This document shows positions 1-8,946 of a stretch of 64,000 nt of DNA, piece after piece. Under the pieces are notes generated by a model, which did not search any database, was not told the DNA's origin, and saw nothing but the letters and a program-made list of their open reading frames with translations. The DNA comes from Kitasatospora sp. MMS16-BH015. Lineage in GTDB: Bacteria > Actinomycetota > Actinomycetes > Streptomycetales > Streptomycetaceae. Each line of letters begins with the position of its first letter. Position 1 is the stretch's first letter. The position numbers and the translations under genes are program-made. The stretch is from positions 8,323,001 through 8,387,000 of the forward strand of contig NZ_CP025394.1 in the NCBI RefSeq assembly GCF_002943525.1, in the 5' to 3' direction.

Positions 1-75
1 GTGAGCCTGCTGATGGTCACCGTGGCGACGCTGGTGCTGCGCCGGCTGATGCGCCGCGACCCGATCGAGTACTGA
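1..75 (+). CDS. sugar ABC transporter permease, C-terminal end only (partial)
   Basis: The window opens inside a gene in frame 1 whose last 24 codons end at TGA 73-75. The visible tail is a hydrophobic stretch followed by a basic end (LRRLMRRDPIEY). It sits 16 bases before a MalG-type permease, the usual order for MalF then MalG partners in CUT1 sugar importers, so this is inferred to be the MalF-type partner. Too little is present for any substrate statement. Confidence 0.6.
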   Translation: MSLLMVTVATLVLRRLMRRDPIEY

Positions 76-91
76 GAGAGGCGACGCAATC

Positions 92-937
92 ATGCAGACC
101 GAACGCCGGTCGGCCGGCCTGGCCAGACGGATCGCGACAGCGCTCGTCTGGGGCGTGGTGGCCGCGGACCTCCTGCTGATCCTCTGGATCGTCCTGACCT
201 CGCTGCGCGGGAGCTCGGAGGTGCTGCACCAGGCCTTCGGGCTGCCGGCCCCGCCCCGGTTCGGCAACTACCTCACCGCCCTGCGCGACGGCGGCTTCGG
301 GCCGGCGGCGCTCAACAGCGTGCTGGTCTCGGTGGTCTCCTCGCTGGCTGCCGTCGCGATCGCCGCGCCCTGCGCCTACGCGCTGGCCCGGCGGCGCACC
401 AGGGTCTCCTCGATGCTGACCATGACCTTCGCGATGGGCCTCGGCGTGCCGGGCCAGGTGCTGGTGGTGCCGCTCTTCGTCGGCCTGGCCAAGGTCAACC
501 TGACGGACAGTCACCTCGGCCTGATCCTGGTGTACATCGGCCTGGCGATGCCCTTCACCGTGTTCATGCTGACGGGCTTCTACGCCGGCATCCCCGGCGT
601 GCTGGAGGAGGCCGCGGTGATGGACGGCGCCGGGCCGCTGCGCACCTTCTGGCAGATCGTGCTCCCGGTGGCCCGGGGCGGGCTGATCACCGCCTTCCTG
701 CTGCAGTTCATCAGCGGCTGGAACGAGACGCTGTTCGCCCTGGTGCTGACGCACAGCCAGGACCAGATCACCCTGCCGGTGGCGCTCGCCGAGTTCGTCG
801 CGTCCCAGCAGCTCAACGGAATGGACTACGGCACCATGTTCGCCGGAGTCTGCATCATCCTCGCCCCGATGATCGCGCTCTTCTCCTGGATGGGGACGCG
901 GATCATCCAGGGCATGACGGTTGGGATCGGCAAATGA
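92..937 (+). CDS. carbohydrate ABC transporter permease (MalG type)
   Basis: Inner-membrane subunit of a CUT1-type sugar importer, 281 residues, the normal length. It has a first membrane helix near residues 15-40 and five more hydrophobic segments. The coupling-helix EAA motif is seen near residue 170 as EEAAVMDGAGPLRTFWQIVLP, which contacts the ATPase. The start ATG follows a GAGAGAGGCG ribosome site. The gene overlaps the next one by 4 bases (ATGA). No ATP-binding subunit is nearby, so a shared ATPase of the MsiK kind is inferred. The sugar is unknown; neighbouring secreted glycosidases suggest a plant or fungal wall oligosaccharide. Confidence 0.9.
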   Translation: MQTERRSAGLARRIATALVWGVVAADLLLILWIVLTSLRGSSEVLHQAFGLPAPPRFGNYLTALRDGGFGPAALNSVLVSVVSSLAAVAIAAPCAYALARRRTRVSSMLTMTFAMGLGVPGQVLVVPLFVGLAKVNLTDSHLGLILVYIGLAMPFTVFMLTGFYAGIPGVLEEAAVMDGAGPLRTFWQIVLPVARGGLITAFLLQFISGWNETLFALVLTHSQDQITLPVALAEFVASQQLNGMDYGTMFAGVCIILAPMIALFSWMGTRIIQGMTVGIGK

Positions 938-2817
938 CCTCGACACTGCGCACCGACCTCCTGCGGATCGAGGGGGCGGCCGACCCGGTGGGCACCCTGC
1001 CGATCCTGCACGGCATCACCTCGTACACCGCCGAGGGCGCCGGGGCGGACGAGGAGATGCGCCGCGGCCTCTCCTACGGCGCCCCGCACTCGCTGCTCCC
1101 GTACACCCGCCAGGACGGCTACGACCGCACCCGCACGGCGCGCGAACTCCCCTGCGTGGTGCTGGAGAACGAGCAGCTCACCGCCACCTTCCTGCCCGGG
1201 TACGGCGGCCGGCTCTGGTCGCTGGTGCACCGCCCGAGCGGACGGGAGCTGCTGCACCGCAACCCCGTGCTGCAGCCGGCCAACCTCGCGCTGCGCGACG
1301 CCTGGCTGGCTGGGGGAGTGGAGTGGAACCTCGGCACCACCGGCCACTGGCCGCTCACCTGCGAGCCCCTGCACGCAGCCCGGCTCACCGCCCCCGACGG
1401 CACCCCCGTGCTGCGGATGTACGCCTTCGAGCGGCTGCGCCGCCTGGTGCTGCGGATCGACAGCTGGCTGCCCGCCGGCTCACCGGCGCTTTATGTGCAT
1501 GTGAGCGTGCACAACCCCTCGGCCGAGCCGACCCCCGTCTACTGGTGGTCCAACATCGCGGTGCCCGAGGACGCGGACACCCGGGTGGTGGGCCCGGCCG
1601 AGCACGCCTTCCACTTCGACTACGTGAGCGAGCTGAAGCGGGTGGAGTTCCCGCTGCTCGACGGGCGGGACCGCAGCTACCCCGGGCGGCTCGACCGGGC
1701 CGCCGACTACTTCCTCGACCTTCCCGCCGGGGAGCGCCCGTGGATCGCCGCCCTGGACGGCGCCGGAGCCGGCCTGGTGCAGACCTCTACCGAACGGCTG
1801 CGCGGGCGCAAGCTGTTCTGCTGGGGCACCGGCACCGGCGGCACCCACTGGCAGGAGTGGCTCTCCGGCCCCGGCGCCGGCTACCTGGAGATCCAGGCCG
1901 GCCTGGCCCGGACCCAGCTTGAGCACCTGCCGATGCCGGCCGGGGAGAGCTGGCACTGGACCGAGGCGTACGGCCTGCTCGAGGTCGATCCGGCCGCCGT
2001 GCACGGGAGTTGGGCGGAGGCCCGGTCGGCCGCAGCGGCCGTGCTGGACCAGCTGGTGCCGCCGGCCGAGCTCAAGCGGGCCGAGGCGCTGGCCCACGAG
2101 TTCGGCGCCCCCGAGGAGATGCTGGCCGAGGGCTCCGGCTGGGCCGCGCTGGAGATCGAGGCCGGGCGGCTGCCCGCCTCGCCGCTGCTGCCGTTCGGCG
2201 CCCCCGGTGAGGAACAGGCGCCCTGGCGGGCCCTGTTGGCCACCGGCGCGCTGCCGGTCTGCGAGCCGCCCGCCGCCCCGGTCACCGGGGAGCGCTGGCG
2301 CGCGCTGCTCGAGGCCTGCGCCGAGGACTGGCACGCCCACTACCACCTCGGCCTGCTCCGGCTGGCCGAGGGCGAACGGGAGGGCGCCCGGCAGTCCTTC
2401 GAGCGCTCACTGGCCGAGCAGCGCACCCCCTGGGCGCTGCGGGCGCTGGCCTTCCTGGCCGCCGACCCCAAGGAGGCGGCCACCCTGCTGGCCGAGGCGC
2501 ACCGCCTGCGACCGGCCGAACTCGCCCTGACCGTCGAGGCATTGGACGCCCTGCTGGCCGCCGACCGGGCCGCCGAGGCCCTGCTGCTGATCGAGGCGCT
2601 GCCCGCCGAGGCCCGCGCCCACGGCCGGATCCGGCTCGCCGAGGCCAAGGCCGCCCACGCGAGCGGCGACCAAGGCTCGGTCCGCCGGCTGCTGGCCGAG
2701 GGCATCCGGGTCGACAACCTGCGCGAGGGCGACACCTCCCTCGCCACCCTCTGGCTCGCGGTGCACCCGGAGCTCCCGGTGCCGCCGTGCTACGACTTCC
2801 GCATGTCGGAAGGCTGA
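934..2817 (+). CDS. DUF5107 domain protein with C-terminal TPR-like repeats
   Basis: A 627-residue cytoplasmic protein without signal peptide, translationally coupled to the permease (ATGA overlap). The N-terminal half (about 60-340) has the features of DUF5107, a beta-sandwich domain related to aldose-epimerase-like or glycosidase accessory folds: LPGYGGRLWSL, WNLGTTGHW, VYWWSN. The C-terminal third (about 450-600) is alanine/leucine-rich helices with TPR spacing (HYHLGLLRLAEGE). Such proteins usually sit in sugar-uptake operons, where they probably process imported saccharides; the reaction is not established. Family assignment is fairly sure, function is not. Confidence 0.8.
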   Translation: MTSTLRTDLLRIEGAADPVGTLPILHGITSYTAEGAGADEEMRRGLSYGAPHSLLPYTRQDGYDRTRTARELPCVVLENEQLTATFLPGYGGRLWSLVHRPSGRELLHRNPVLQPANLALRDAWLAGGVEWNLGTTGHWPLTCEPLHAARLTAPDGTPVLRMYAFERLRRLVLRIDSWLPAGSPALYVHVSVHNPSAEPTPVYWWSNIAVPEDADTRVVGPAEHAFHFDYVSELKRVEFPLLDGRDRSYPGRLDRAADYFLDLPAGERPWIAALDGAGAGLVQTSTERLRGRKLFCWGTGTGGTHWQEWLSGPGAGYLEIQAGLARTQLEHLPMPAGESWHWTEAYGLLEVDPAAVHGSWAEARSAAAAVLDQLVPPAELKRAEALAHEFGAPEEMLAEGSGWAALEIEAGRLPASPLLPFGAPGEEQAPWRALLATGALPVCEPPAAPVTGERWRALLEACAEDWHAHYHLGLLRLAEGEREGARQSFERSLAEQRTPWALRALAFLAADPKEAATLLAEAHRLRPAELALTVEALDALLAADRAAEALLLIEALPAEARAHGRIRLAEAKAAHASGDQGSVRRLLAEGIRVDNLREGDTSLATLWLAVHPELPVPPCYDFRMSEG

Positions 2818-2909
2818 GACCCGGCCCCCTGCTGCTCCCCCGTACAGGGGGCCGTCCGCCCGGAGGCCCGCGGCACGCGGGCCCCCGTACCCCCACAAGG
2901 AGTTACACA

Positions 2910-5114
2910 GTGTCAGCTCCTCGCACCAGGGCGGCCGGCGCCTTGCTCGCCGCGCTGCTCACCACCGTCGGCGTCGCCGCGCTCGCCCCCGGGGCCGCGT
3001 CCGCCGCCGGCCCGTCCTACACCGTCACCGTCGGCTCCCCCAGCTCCTTCGGCAACGTGATGGACTCCCCGGCCGCCCCCTACCTCGACAAGGACGGCAG
3101 CTTCCACTACCAGGAGTCGGAGGCGATCTACGGCCAGACCGACCCGCGGGCCTGGAAGTTCTTCGCCGGCCGCGACTTCGACTCGGCCACGGCGGACAAC
3201 GGCCTGAACAATGCCGTCAACCCGGCCAACTCCAGCGACAGGAACAACGACACCACCTGGCGCTGCAACAACAGCCCCACCGGCCTGACCGCCAGCCCCG
3301 CGCCGAGCGGCTCCAGCTACGCGCAGAAGAACTACTGCGACCTGATCGGCACCTGGGTCGACCCGGACACCGGCGACTGGTACGGGCTGGTGCACAACGA
3401 GTTCTCGCCCCAACCCTTCGGCGACGGGCTGCACTTCGACGCGATCGACTACGCGGTCTCCACCGACCAGGGGCACACCTGGACGATCAAGGACCACGCG
3501 ATCACCTCGCCGTACAGCACCACCCGCGGCGACACCGGCGCCTTCCCCAACCAGACCTACTACTACGGCGACGGCGACCAGCGGCTGCTGGTGGACACCG
3601 CCTCCGGCTACTTCTACGTCTTCTACGGCTCGCGGGTGGTCGACAAGAGCGGTGGCTGGAAGGCCTTCTACGAGCACGCGGCCCGGGCCCCGATCGCCGG
3701 CAAGATGGCCGCCGGGACCTGGCAGAAGTGGTATGACGGCGCCTGGACCGAGGCCGGGGTCGGCGGCCGCGAGAGCAACATGGTGCCCGCCGACGCGAGC
3801 AACCCGACCGGCTACACCCCGGTGGCGAAGGAGTACAGCCCGGCCACCGTGGGCACCTCGGCCCAGCAGATCGCGGCCGGGCAGATGCCGGCCACCTCGC
3901 CGCTGTTCGTGATGGACGTGACCTACGACGCGTACCTGGGCCTGTACGTCGGCGAGCCGCAGGCGGTGGACCAGAGCGGCAACGCGCCGCAGCAGTACTA
4001 CGTGACCAGCGACCTCGCCACCCAGAAGTGGACGCTGGCCGGCGACTCCGGCAGCTACCACACCGCCTCCTGGTACCGCTGGTACCTCGACGGGGCCAAC
4101 CGCACCAGCTCGCAGATCGTCGGCAAGAGCTTCCGCACCTACTGCAACTTCGGTTGCTCGGGCGGCCGTTCGGGCGAGTACGTGAACGTCACGCTGGATT
4201 CCTCGACCCCGGCCGCCGCGCCGGTGGACCTCGCCAAGTCCTATGTGATCGGGGCCGGCAACGCCCGGGTCCTCGCACAGGCCGCCGGCTCCACCGCCAC
4301 CACCTCGGTGCCGGCCGCGACCGGCTCGGCCCGGGAGAGCTGGGCCTTCGCCGCCAACGGCGACGGGTCGTACCGGATCACCAACTCCGGCAGCGGCCAG
4401 CTGCTCGGGGTGGACTCCACCACCAACGCCGGCCGGGCCTGGGGAGCCCAGCCGACCGTCACGGCCGCCAACGGCACGGTGGGCCAGCAGTGGTTCCTGC
4501 TGCCCAACACCGCGGCCGCCGGCACCTTCCGGATCGTCAACCGCTACAGCGGTCTGGTGCTCGGCCTCTCCGGCACCACCGGTCGGCTCGCCGAGACCAC
4601 CCCGGGCCGCAACTGGACCGACACCAGCGGCAGTTCGGTGGGCGGCGGGCGCACCGGCGCCGAGCAGACGCTGACCCTCACGGCCTCCGGCACGGCGCCC
4701 GTCCCGGTCTCGGACGGGGCGCACACCCTGACGGCGGGGGGCAAGGCGCTGGACGACCCCAACCACTCCACCTCGCCCGGCACCCAGCTGATCACCTGGT
4801 CGCCGAACGGCGGCAGCAACCAGAGCTGGGTCTTCACCCGGCAGAGCGACGGCAGCTACCAGATCGTCAACGGCCAGTCGCAGCTCTGCATGGACGTCAG
4901 CGGTGGCTCCACCAGCCCCGGTGCCGCGATCATCCAGTGGACCTGCACCGGCGGTGCCAACCAGCGCTGGATGGTCAGCGCCGTGGCCGGCGGGTACGCG
5001 ATCTCGGCAGCCAGTGACGGGCTGCTGCTGACCACGGCCTCCACCGCGAACGGCGCGCTGGTCACCCAGCAGGCGGGCACCGGGTCTTCGCTGCAGACCT
5101 GGACCATCGGCTGA
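2910..5114 (+). CDS. secreted Asp-box (sialidase-like) protein with ricin B lectin domains
   Basis: The GTG at 2910 is chosen because an AAGGAG site lies 8 bases upstream and a Sec signal peptide follows at once (basic start, LLAALLTTVGVAAL, cleavage near ASAA). The mature N-terminal domain (about 40-430) contains the Asp-box STDQGHTW found in sialidase-type beta-propellers, plus many aromatic residues. The rest (about 440-735) holds two ricin-type beta-trefoil lectin regions with QxW repeats (QQWFLL, NQSWVF, NQRWMV). It is probably an extracellular carbohydrate-active protein. Catalytic residues of a known family were not identified, so no EC activity is claimed. It is convergent with the GH30 gene. 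Confidence 0.75.
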   Translation: MSAPRTRAAGALLAALLTTVGVAALAPGAASAAGPSYTVTVGSPSSFGNVMDSPAAPYLDKDGSFHYQESEAIYGQTDPRAWKFFAGRDFDSATADNGLNNAVNPANSSDRNNDTTWRCNNSPTGLTASPAPSGSSYAQKNYCDLIGTWVDPDTGDWYGLVHNEFSPQPFGDGLHFDAIDYAVSTDQGHTWTIKDHAITSPYSTTRGDTGAFPNQTYYYGDGDQRLLVDTASGYFYVFYGSRVVDKSGGWKAFYEHAARAPIAGKMAAGTWQKWYDGAWTEAGVGGRESNMVPADASNPTGYTPVAKEYSPATVGTSAQQIAAGQMPATSPLFVMDVTYDAYLGLYVGEPQAVDQSGNAPQQYYVTSDLATQKWTLAGDSGSYHTASWYRWYLDGANRTSSQIVGKSFRTYCNFGCSGGRSGEYVNVTLDSSTPAAAPVDLAKSYVIGAGNARVLAQAAGSTATTSVPAATGSARESWAFAANGDGSYRITNSGSGQLLGVDSTTNAGRAWGAQPTVTAANGTVGQQWFLLPNTAAAGTFRIVNRYSGLVLGLSGTTGRLAETTPGRNWTDTSGSSVGGGRTGAEQTLTLTASGTAPVPVSDGAHTLTAGGKALDDPNHSTSPGTQLITWSPNGGSNQSWVFTRQSDGSYQIVNGQSQLCMDVSGGSTSPGAAIIQWTCTGGANQRWMVSAVAGGYAISAASDGLLLTTASTANGALVTQQAGTGSSLQTWTIG

Positions 5115-5119
5115 CCTGT

Positions 5120-5150
5120 GAGTCGGGCCCCGTCGGCGGGGGCCCGACTC
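5120..5150. terminator. bidirectional hairpin terminator between convergent genes
   Basis: A perfect 12-bp inverted repeat (GAGTCGGGCCCC at 5120-5131, GGGGCCCGACTC at 5139-5150) with a 7-nt loop lies in the 42-bp gap between the stops of the lectin gene and the GH30 gene. There is no T-run, as is common in actinobacteria. Its symmetry and place suit termination of both transcripts. Confidence 0.8.
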
Positions 5151-5156
5151 CTCCGG

Positions 5157-7019
5157 TCAACTGGGCAGATTCCACTGCTGGTTGGCGGAGTCGTAGCAGT
5201 CCCAGAGCTGGAGCCTGGTGCCGTTGGCCGAGCTGGGGCCGGTGGCGTCGAGGCAGCGGCCGGAGGCGGGGTTGACGAGTTCGCCGTCGGTCTGGGTCTG
5301 CCACTTCTGGGCCGAAGTGCCGTTGCAGTCCCAGAGTTGGGCCTGGGTGCCGTTGGCGGTGCCGCCCGAGGTGAGGTCCAGGCACTTGCCGAGGGCCTGG
5401 ATCGAGCCGTCGGCGGCGACCGTCCAGCGCTGGGCGGCGGTGCCGTTGCAGTCGTAGAGCTGGACGGCCGTGCCGTTGGCGGAGTTCGCGCCCGCGATGT
5501 CCACGCACTTGCCGCCGTAGCCGGTGATCTGCCCGGTCGGTGCGGTGGAGCCGGAGCCCTGGGTGCCCGTCCAGGTGAAGGTGGCCGAGGTCTGGGCCGG
5601 CAGTGAGTAACCGAAGTGCTCGTTGCCCCAGTTGACGGTGAGGGTCTGGGTGGTGCCCGAGCCGTTGTAGGCGACCAGCGCCTTCGAGCCGTCCGGGTTG
5701 AGCCAGGCGACGTTGGGGACGGCCGAGTTGGCGGTGGAGTCGATCCGGTAGGCGCCGGGCTTGACGAACTTGGTGAGCTGGCCCAGGTCGTAGTACTCGA
5801 CGGTGTAGTCCACCTGTCCGCTGCGGCCGTCGCCGTTGTGGACCGTCACCAGCCCGGTGCAGGTGCCGCAACCGCCGTTGTGCGGGCCCATGTTCTGGTC
5901 GACCGCGAGCGACCACTTCACCACCGACTTACCCCAGTTGCGGGTGTAGTCGATGATGTTGTCCATGTCCTCCTGCTGCTGGTTGGAGATCCAGGTGCCG
6001 CCGGAGTGCTCGGTGTCGTAGGCGTCCACGCCCGGGTACTTGGCGTGGATGTCGCTCTGGGTGGTGACGCTGCCGCCGTAGCCGTGCCAGGCGATGCCGC
6101 CGAACAGCGGGTCGTTGCGCACGGCGGCGTCGTCCACGGTCGGCGCGCCGTAGGAGGCGTAGGTGTCGGGGTTCCAGTCCAGCGCGAGCACCTTGGTGGA
6201 GAGCCCGGCCGCGTGCAGGGCGGGCAGCAGGTCGTTCGCCGTGAAGTAGTCGAGACCCGAGCCGTTCCACTGCATCGAGGGGTAACCGGCGCAGCAGGTG
6301 GGCTCGTTCTGCACCGAGACGTAGTCGATCGGCACGCCCTGGGCCTGGTATGCCTGGAGGTACTTCACGAAGTACTGCGCGTAGGCGCCGTAGTACTGCG
6401 ACTGGAGCCAGCCCTGGCTGTACGCGCCGCTGTCCTTCATCCACGGCGGCGCCGTCCACGGCGTGCCCATCACCTTGAGGCCGGGGTTGAGCTGCCGGGC
6501 CTGCTTGGTGAGCGGCAGCACGTCGGCCAGGTCGTGACCGATCGAGAAGTTGGTCAGCGCCGGGTCGGCCGGGCCGTCGTCGTAGGTGTAGTTGGAGCGG
6601 GCCAGGTCGGAGGCGCCCATCGGGTTGCGGAGGAAGTCGAGGCCGATGCCGGTGGTGGGGTTGAACAGGTTGTTCATCAGCGTGTTGCGGGTGCTCGCGC
6701 TGAGCGCGCCGCTGCCGTTGATCAGCCAGGCCGCGGTGTCGGTGAAGGAGGCGCCGGCGCCGGTGAACTGCTGGTAGTGGGTGTGCTCGTCGACGGTGAC
6801 GACCTGGCCGGCGCCGCCGGTGCCCGCCGTGAAGGAGACCGGGGTCTGCTGGGCCAGGCCACGGGTGACGGTGCGGCCGCCGGAGTCGCTGGTGGTGGTC
6901 AGCCAGCTGCCGACGGATTCGCCGGCGGCGTGCGCCGGGAGGCCGGCGGCGGCGAGGCCGGAGGAGAGGAGCGCCGCGAGGGCGGCGGCGCGGGTCAGAA
7001 CGCGCAGGCGTGCGGACAT
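5157..7019 (-). CDS. secreted GH30 glycoside hydrolase with C-terminal ricin B lectin domain
   Basis: A 620-residue exported enzyme. The ATG at 7019 gives an immediate Sec signal peptide (MSARLRVLTRAAALAALLSS, ending near AHA); an earlier in-frame ATG would bury it. The TIM-barrel catalytic domain spans about 35-460: the acid/base Glu is in YVSVQNEPTCC and the nucleophile Glu in DTEHSGGTW, matching GH30 (glucosylceramidase, beta-1,6-glucanase and galactanase types). The last 130 residues form a beta-trefoil lectin with three QRW/QKW/QQW repeats and evenly spaced C..C pairs. It likely cleaves beta-linked wall glucan or galactan outside the cell; the subfamily is unresolved. An inverted repeat about 87 bp upstream may be its operator. 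Confidence 0.92.
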   Translation of the reverse strand: MSARLRVLTRAAALAALLSSGLAAAGLPAHAAGESVGSWLTTTSDSGGRTVTRGLAQQTPVSFTAGTGGAGQVVTVDEHTHYQQFTGAGASFTDTAAWLINGSGALSASTRNTLMNNLFNPTTGIGLDFLRNPMGASDLARSNYTYDDGPADPALTNFSIGHDLADVLPLTKQARQLNPGLKVMGTPWTAPPWMKDSGAYSQGWLQSQYYGAYAQYFVKYLQAYQAQGVPIDYVSVQNEPTCCAGYPSMQWNGSGLDYFTANDLLPALHAAGLSTKVLALDWNPDTYASYGAPTVDDAAVRNDPLFGGIAWHGYGGSVTTQSDIHAKYPGVDAYDTEHSGGTWISNQQQEDMDNIIDYTRNWGKSVVKWSLAVDQNMGPHNGGCGTCTGLVTVHNGDGRSGQVDYTVEYYDLGQLTKFVKPGAYRIDSTANSAVPNVAWLNPDGSKALVAYNGSGTTQTLTVNWGNEHFGYSLPAQTSATFTWTGTQGSGSTAPTGQITGYGGKCVDIAGANSANGTAVQLYDCNGTAAQRWTVAADGSIQALGKCLDLTSGGTANGTQAQLWDCNGTSAQKWQTQTDGELVNPASGRCLDATGPSSANGTRLQLWDCYDSANQQWNLPS

Positions 7020-7104
7020 GGGGGGGTACCGCCTCAAGGGGGAGTGGGGGAGGAGTGCCGGGCCTTGGCGTGAGTGGGGCACCAAAGGCCCTGGTGTGCT
7101 ACTT

Positions 7105-7125
7105 AGTTCAAGACGTGATTGAACT
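7105..7125. promoter_or_regulatory. 21-bp inverted repeat upstream of the GH30 gene
   Basis: AGTTCAA (7105-7111) and TTGAACT (7119-7125) form perfect 7-bp arms around GACGTGA. It lies in an AT-richer island between the end of the universal stress gene and the GH30 start, 86 bp before that ATG. Arm length and spacing fit a dimeric repressor site better than a terminator. The regulator is unknown. Confidence 0.45.
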
Positions 7126-7179
7126 CGTCCTGGCGCGGCCGGGTCAAGGGGTCGGACGGTGCGGACCGGTACTGCGGCG

Positions 7180-7632
7180 CTACGGGACCACGGTGACGGG
7201 CCAGCGCCCGGCGCGGACCAGCCGTACCGCGAGCGAGCCCACCAGTCGGTGCCCCAGGCTCCCGGAGGCGCCGACCACCAGGGCGTCGGCCCGGATCTCC
7301 TCGGCGTACTTGGTGATCTCGGTGTACGGGTCGCCGGTGCGGGTGGTCAGGGTGAGCTCCACCCCGCGCTGTCGGGCCAGGTCGATCATCCGGTGCAGGT
7401 CCTCGGCCGTCGCCTCCGCGCTCTCCCGCGCCGCGACCGCGCCCGCCGCGCTGGCGCCGGCCAGGACGCCGACGTTCGCCACGTAGACCACCAGCAGCCG
7501 GCTGCCCTGACGCCGGGCCAGCCCGGCCGCGTAGGCGGCGGCCCGCAGCGAGGTCCGCGAGCCGTCGACCGCGGCCAGGATGGTGGTGGGGCCGTCCGTG
7601 CCGAGCTCGAAGGCGTTCTCAGTAGCCGACAT
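7180..7632 (-). CDS. universal stress protein (UspA family)
   Basis: A 150-residue single-domain UspA protein, presumed cytoplasmic. The N-terminus shows the first beta strand and Asp of the ATP pocket (ILAAVDGS), and the C-terminus has the nucleotide-binding loop VVGASGSLGHRLVGSLAVRL in the G-x2-G-x9-G-S pattern, so it probably binds ATP. The ATG at 7632 is preferred over 7641 because GGGAG is about 10 bases upstream of it but touches the earlier codon. Such proteins in actinobacteria belong to general, redox or oxygen stress regulons. The gene stands alone, divergent from the GNAT gene. Confidence 0.92.
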   Translation of the reverse strand: MSATENAFELGTDGPTTILAAVDGSRTSLRAAAYAAGLARRQGSRLLVVYVANVGVLAGASAAGAVAARESAEATAEDLHRMIDLARQRGVELTLTTRTGDPYTEITKYAEEIRADALVVGASGSLGHRLVGSLAVRLVRAGRWPVTVVP

Positions 7633-7781
7633 GGGCGCCATTCTCCCGCTCCGCGCCCCCGTACCCGCCCCCGGCTCGCCGGGCGACCCGCCCTGAGCCT
7701 CCCCGAAGATGACGTACGTTTAGCATTCAACTGCAAGCTCTCGGGTCGGCTCGACCGGGCCGCCGAGGAGGAGGAACCCCC

Positions 7782-8096
7782 ATGGACCAGTCCGTCGTCG
7801 ACAATGCCGAGAAGTCGCGGTTCGAGATCCGGGAGGAGGGCGAGCTGGCCGGCTTCGCCGAGTACCACCGCTCGGAGGCGGAGATCGCCTTCATCCACAC
7901 CGAGATCGACCCGCGCTTCGAAGGCCGGGGCCTGGCGGGCAAGCTGGCCCGGGCCGCCCTGGACACGGCCCGCGAGCAGGGGCTGGCCGTGCTGCCGTAC
8001 TGCCCGTTCATCCGCGGCTGGATCGGCAAGCACCCCGAGTACGTGGACCTGGTGCCGGTCTCGCACCGCGCGAAGTTCGGCCTGGCGGCCGAGTAG
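7782..8096 (+). CDS. small GNAT-type N-acetyltransferase (YjdJ/DUF-type, 104 aa)
   Basis: Short acetyltransferase-fold protein of the stand-alone mini-GNAT type. It has the family signature: FEIREEGELAGFAEYH, the strand AFIHTEIDPRFEGRGLAGKLARAAL carrying the acetyl-CoA loop G-R-G-L-A-G, and a C-terminal LPYCPFIRGWIGKHPEY ending. The full length is normal for this subgroup. The start ATG follows GAGGAGGAACCCCC. The substrate is unknown for the family. The stop codon lies in the first unit of a 15-bp tandem repeat. Confidence 0.85.
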   Translation: MDQSVVDNAEKSRFEIREEGELAGFAEYHRSEAEIAFIHTEIDPRFEGRGLAGKLARAALDTAREQGLAVLPYCPFIRGWIGKHPEYVDLVPVSHRAKFGLAAE

Positions 8097-8145
8097 CGGC
8101 GAGGCGAGTAGCGGCGAGGCGGGTGGCGGCGAGGCGGGTGGCGCT
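8091..8145 (+). repeat. 15-bp tandem repeat over the GNAT stop codon
   Basis: Units begin at 8091, 8106, 8121 and 8136. The first two are identical (GAGTAGCGGCGAGGC), the third differs by two bases (GGGTGGCGGCGAGGC) and the fourth decays after nine bases. The first unit contains the GNAT TAG stop, so unit length (a multiple of three) duplicates the end of the reading frame with its stop. Probably slippage. Confidence 0.8.
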
Positions 8146-8235
8146 GCGGCGCGCGGCTCGGTGGCGTGCCCCGGCGGACTCGCCGTCGGGGTCATGCTTC
8201 TCCTGAGGGCACGTCACCGTCGAGAGGAGCCCGCC

Positions 8236-8943
8236 GTGAGCGAGTCCGTGGCCGAGCCCGGGAAGCCCGCCGACCGGCCGGTGCCGGTGCCGGTGCCCGG
8301 GGCGCAGCTGGGCGACGGGCACCCGGTGGTGCTCGCGCTGTTCGCCCTCACCGTGGTCAGCGGGTTGGTCGACGCCGTGAGCTACCTGGCCCTCGGCCAC
8401 GTCTTCGCGGCGAACATGACCGGCAACGTGGTGGTGATCGGCTTCGCGCTGGCCGGTGCCCCCGGGTTCTCCGTGCTCGGCTCGACCGTCGCATTGGCGG
8501 CCTTCCTGCTCGGGGCGGGGGCGGCGGGGCGGTTGGCGGCCGGTGCCGGGCGGTGGCGGCTGCGGGCCGCGCTGGTCCTGGAAGTCGTGCTGCACGGCGC
8601 GGCGGCGGTGGCCGTCTTCGGCTGGGGCACGGCCGGGGCGCTGCAGTACGTCCTGGTGGCCGTCCTGGCGCTGGCGATGGGCCTGCGCACCGGCACCGTC
8701 CGCACCCTGGGCGTGCCCGACCTCACCACCACCGTGCTCACCATGACCCTGGCCGGCCTGGCGGCCGACTCCCGCCCGGCGGGCGGCACGGCACCGCGCC
8801 AGCGCCGCCGGGTCCTCGCGGTGGTCACCATGGTGGCGGGCGCCGCCTCCGGCGCGGCGCTGGTGCGGCACGGGCAGACGGGATGGGCGCTGGTGGCCGC
8901 CGCCGCACTGGCCGGGGCCACCGTCGCGCTCCCTCGTGGGTAG
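8236..8943 (+). CDS. DUF1275 (YoaK-like) integral membrane protein
   Basis: A 235-residue membrane protein of the DUF1275/YoaK family. The GTG at 8236 is chosen because GAGAGGAG lies just upstream. After a short polar, proline-rich N-terminus come about six membrane helices. The conserved first motif is clear: GLVDAVSYLALGHVFAANMTGNVVVIG cut around residues 44-70, with the family-typical Asp and MTGN. Function is unproven in the family; a transporter or permease role is usually suggested. It is convergent with the following short minus-strand frame, with almost no space for a terminator. Confidence 0.85.
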   Translation: MSESVAEPGKPADRPVPVPVPGAQLGDGHPVVLALFALTVVSGLVDAVSYLALGHVFAANMTGNVVVIGFALAGAPGFSVLGSTVALAAFLLGAGAAGRLAAGAGRWRLRAALVLEVVLHGAAAVAVFGWGTAGALQYVLVAVLALAMGLRTGTVRTLGVPDLTTTVLTMTLAGLAADSRPAGGTAPRQRRRVLAVVTMVAGAASGAALVRHGQTGWALVAAAALAGATVALPRG

Positions 8944-8946
8944 GGC

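Noticed and set aside
2913..4766. 617-codon minus-strand open frame across the lectin gene
   Set aside because: Antisense shadow: Val/Gly/Arg-rich with no motifs, while the plus strand has a signal peptide, Asp box and lectin repeats.
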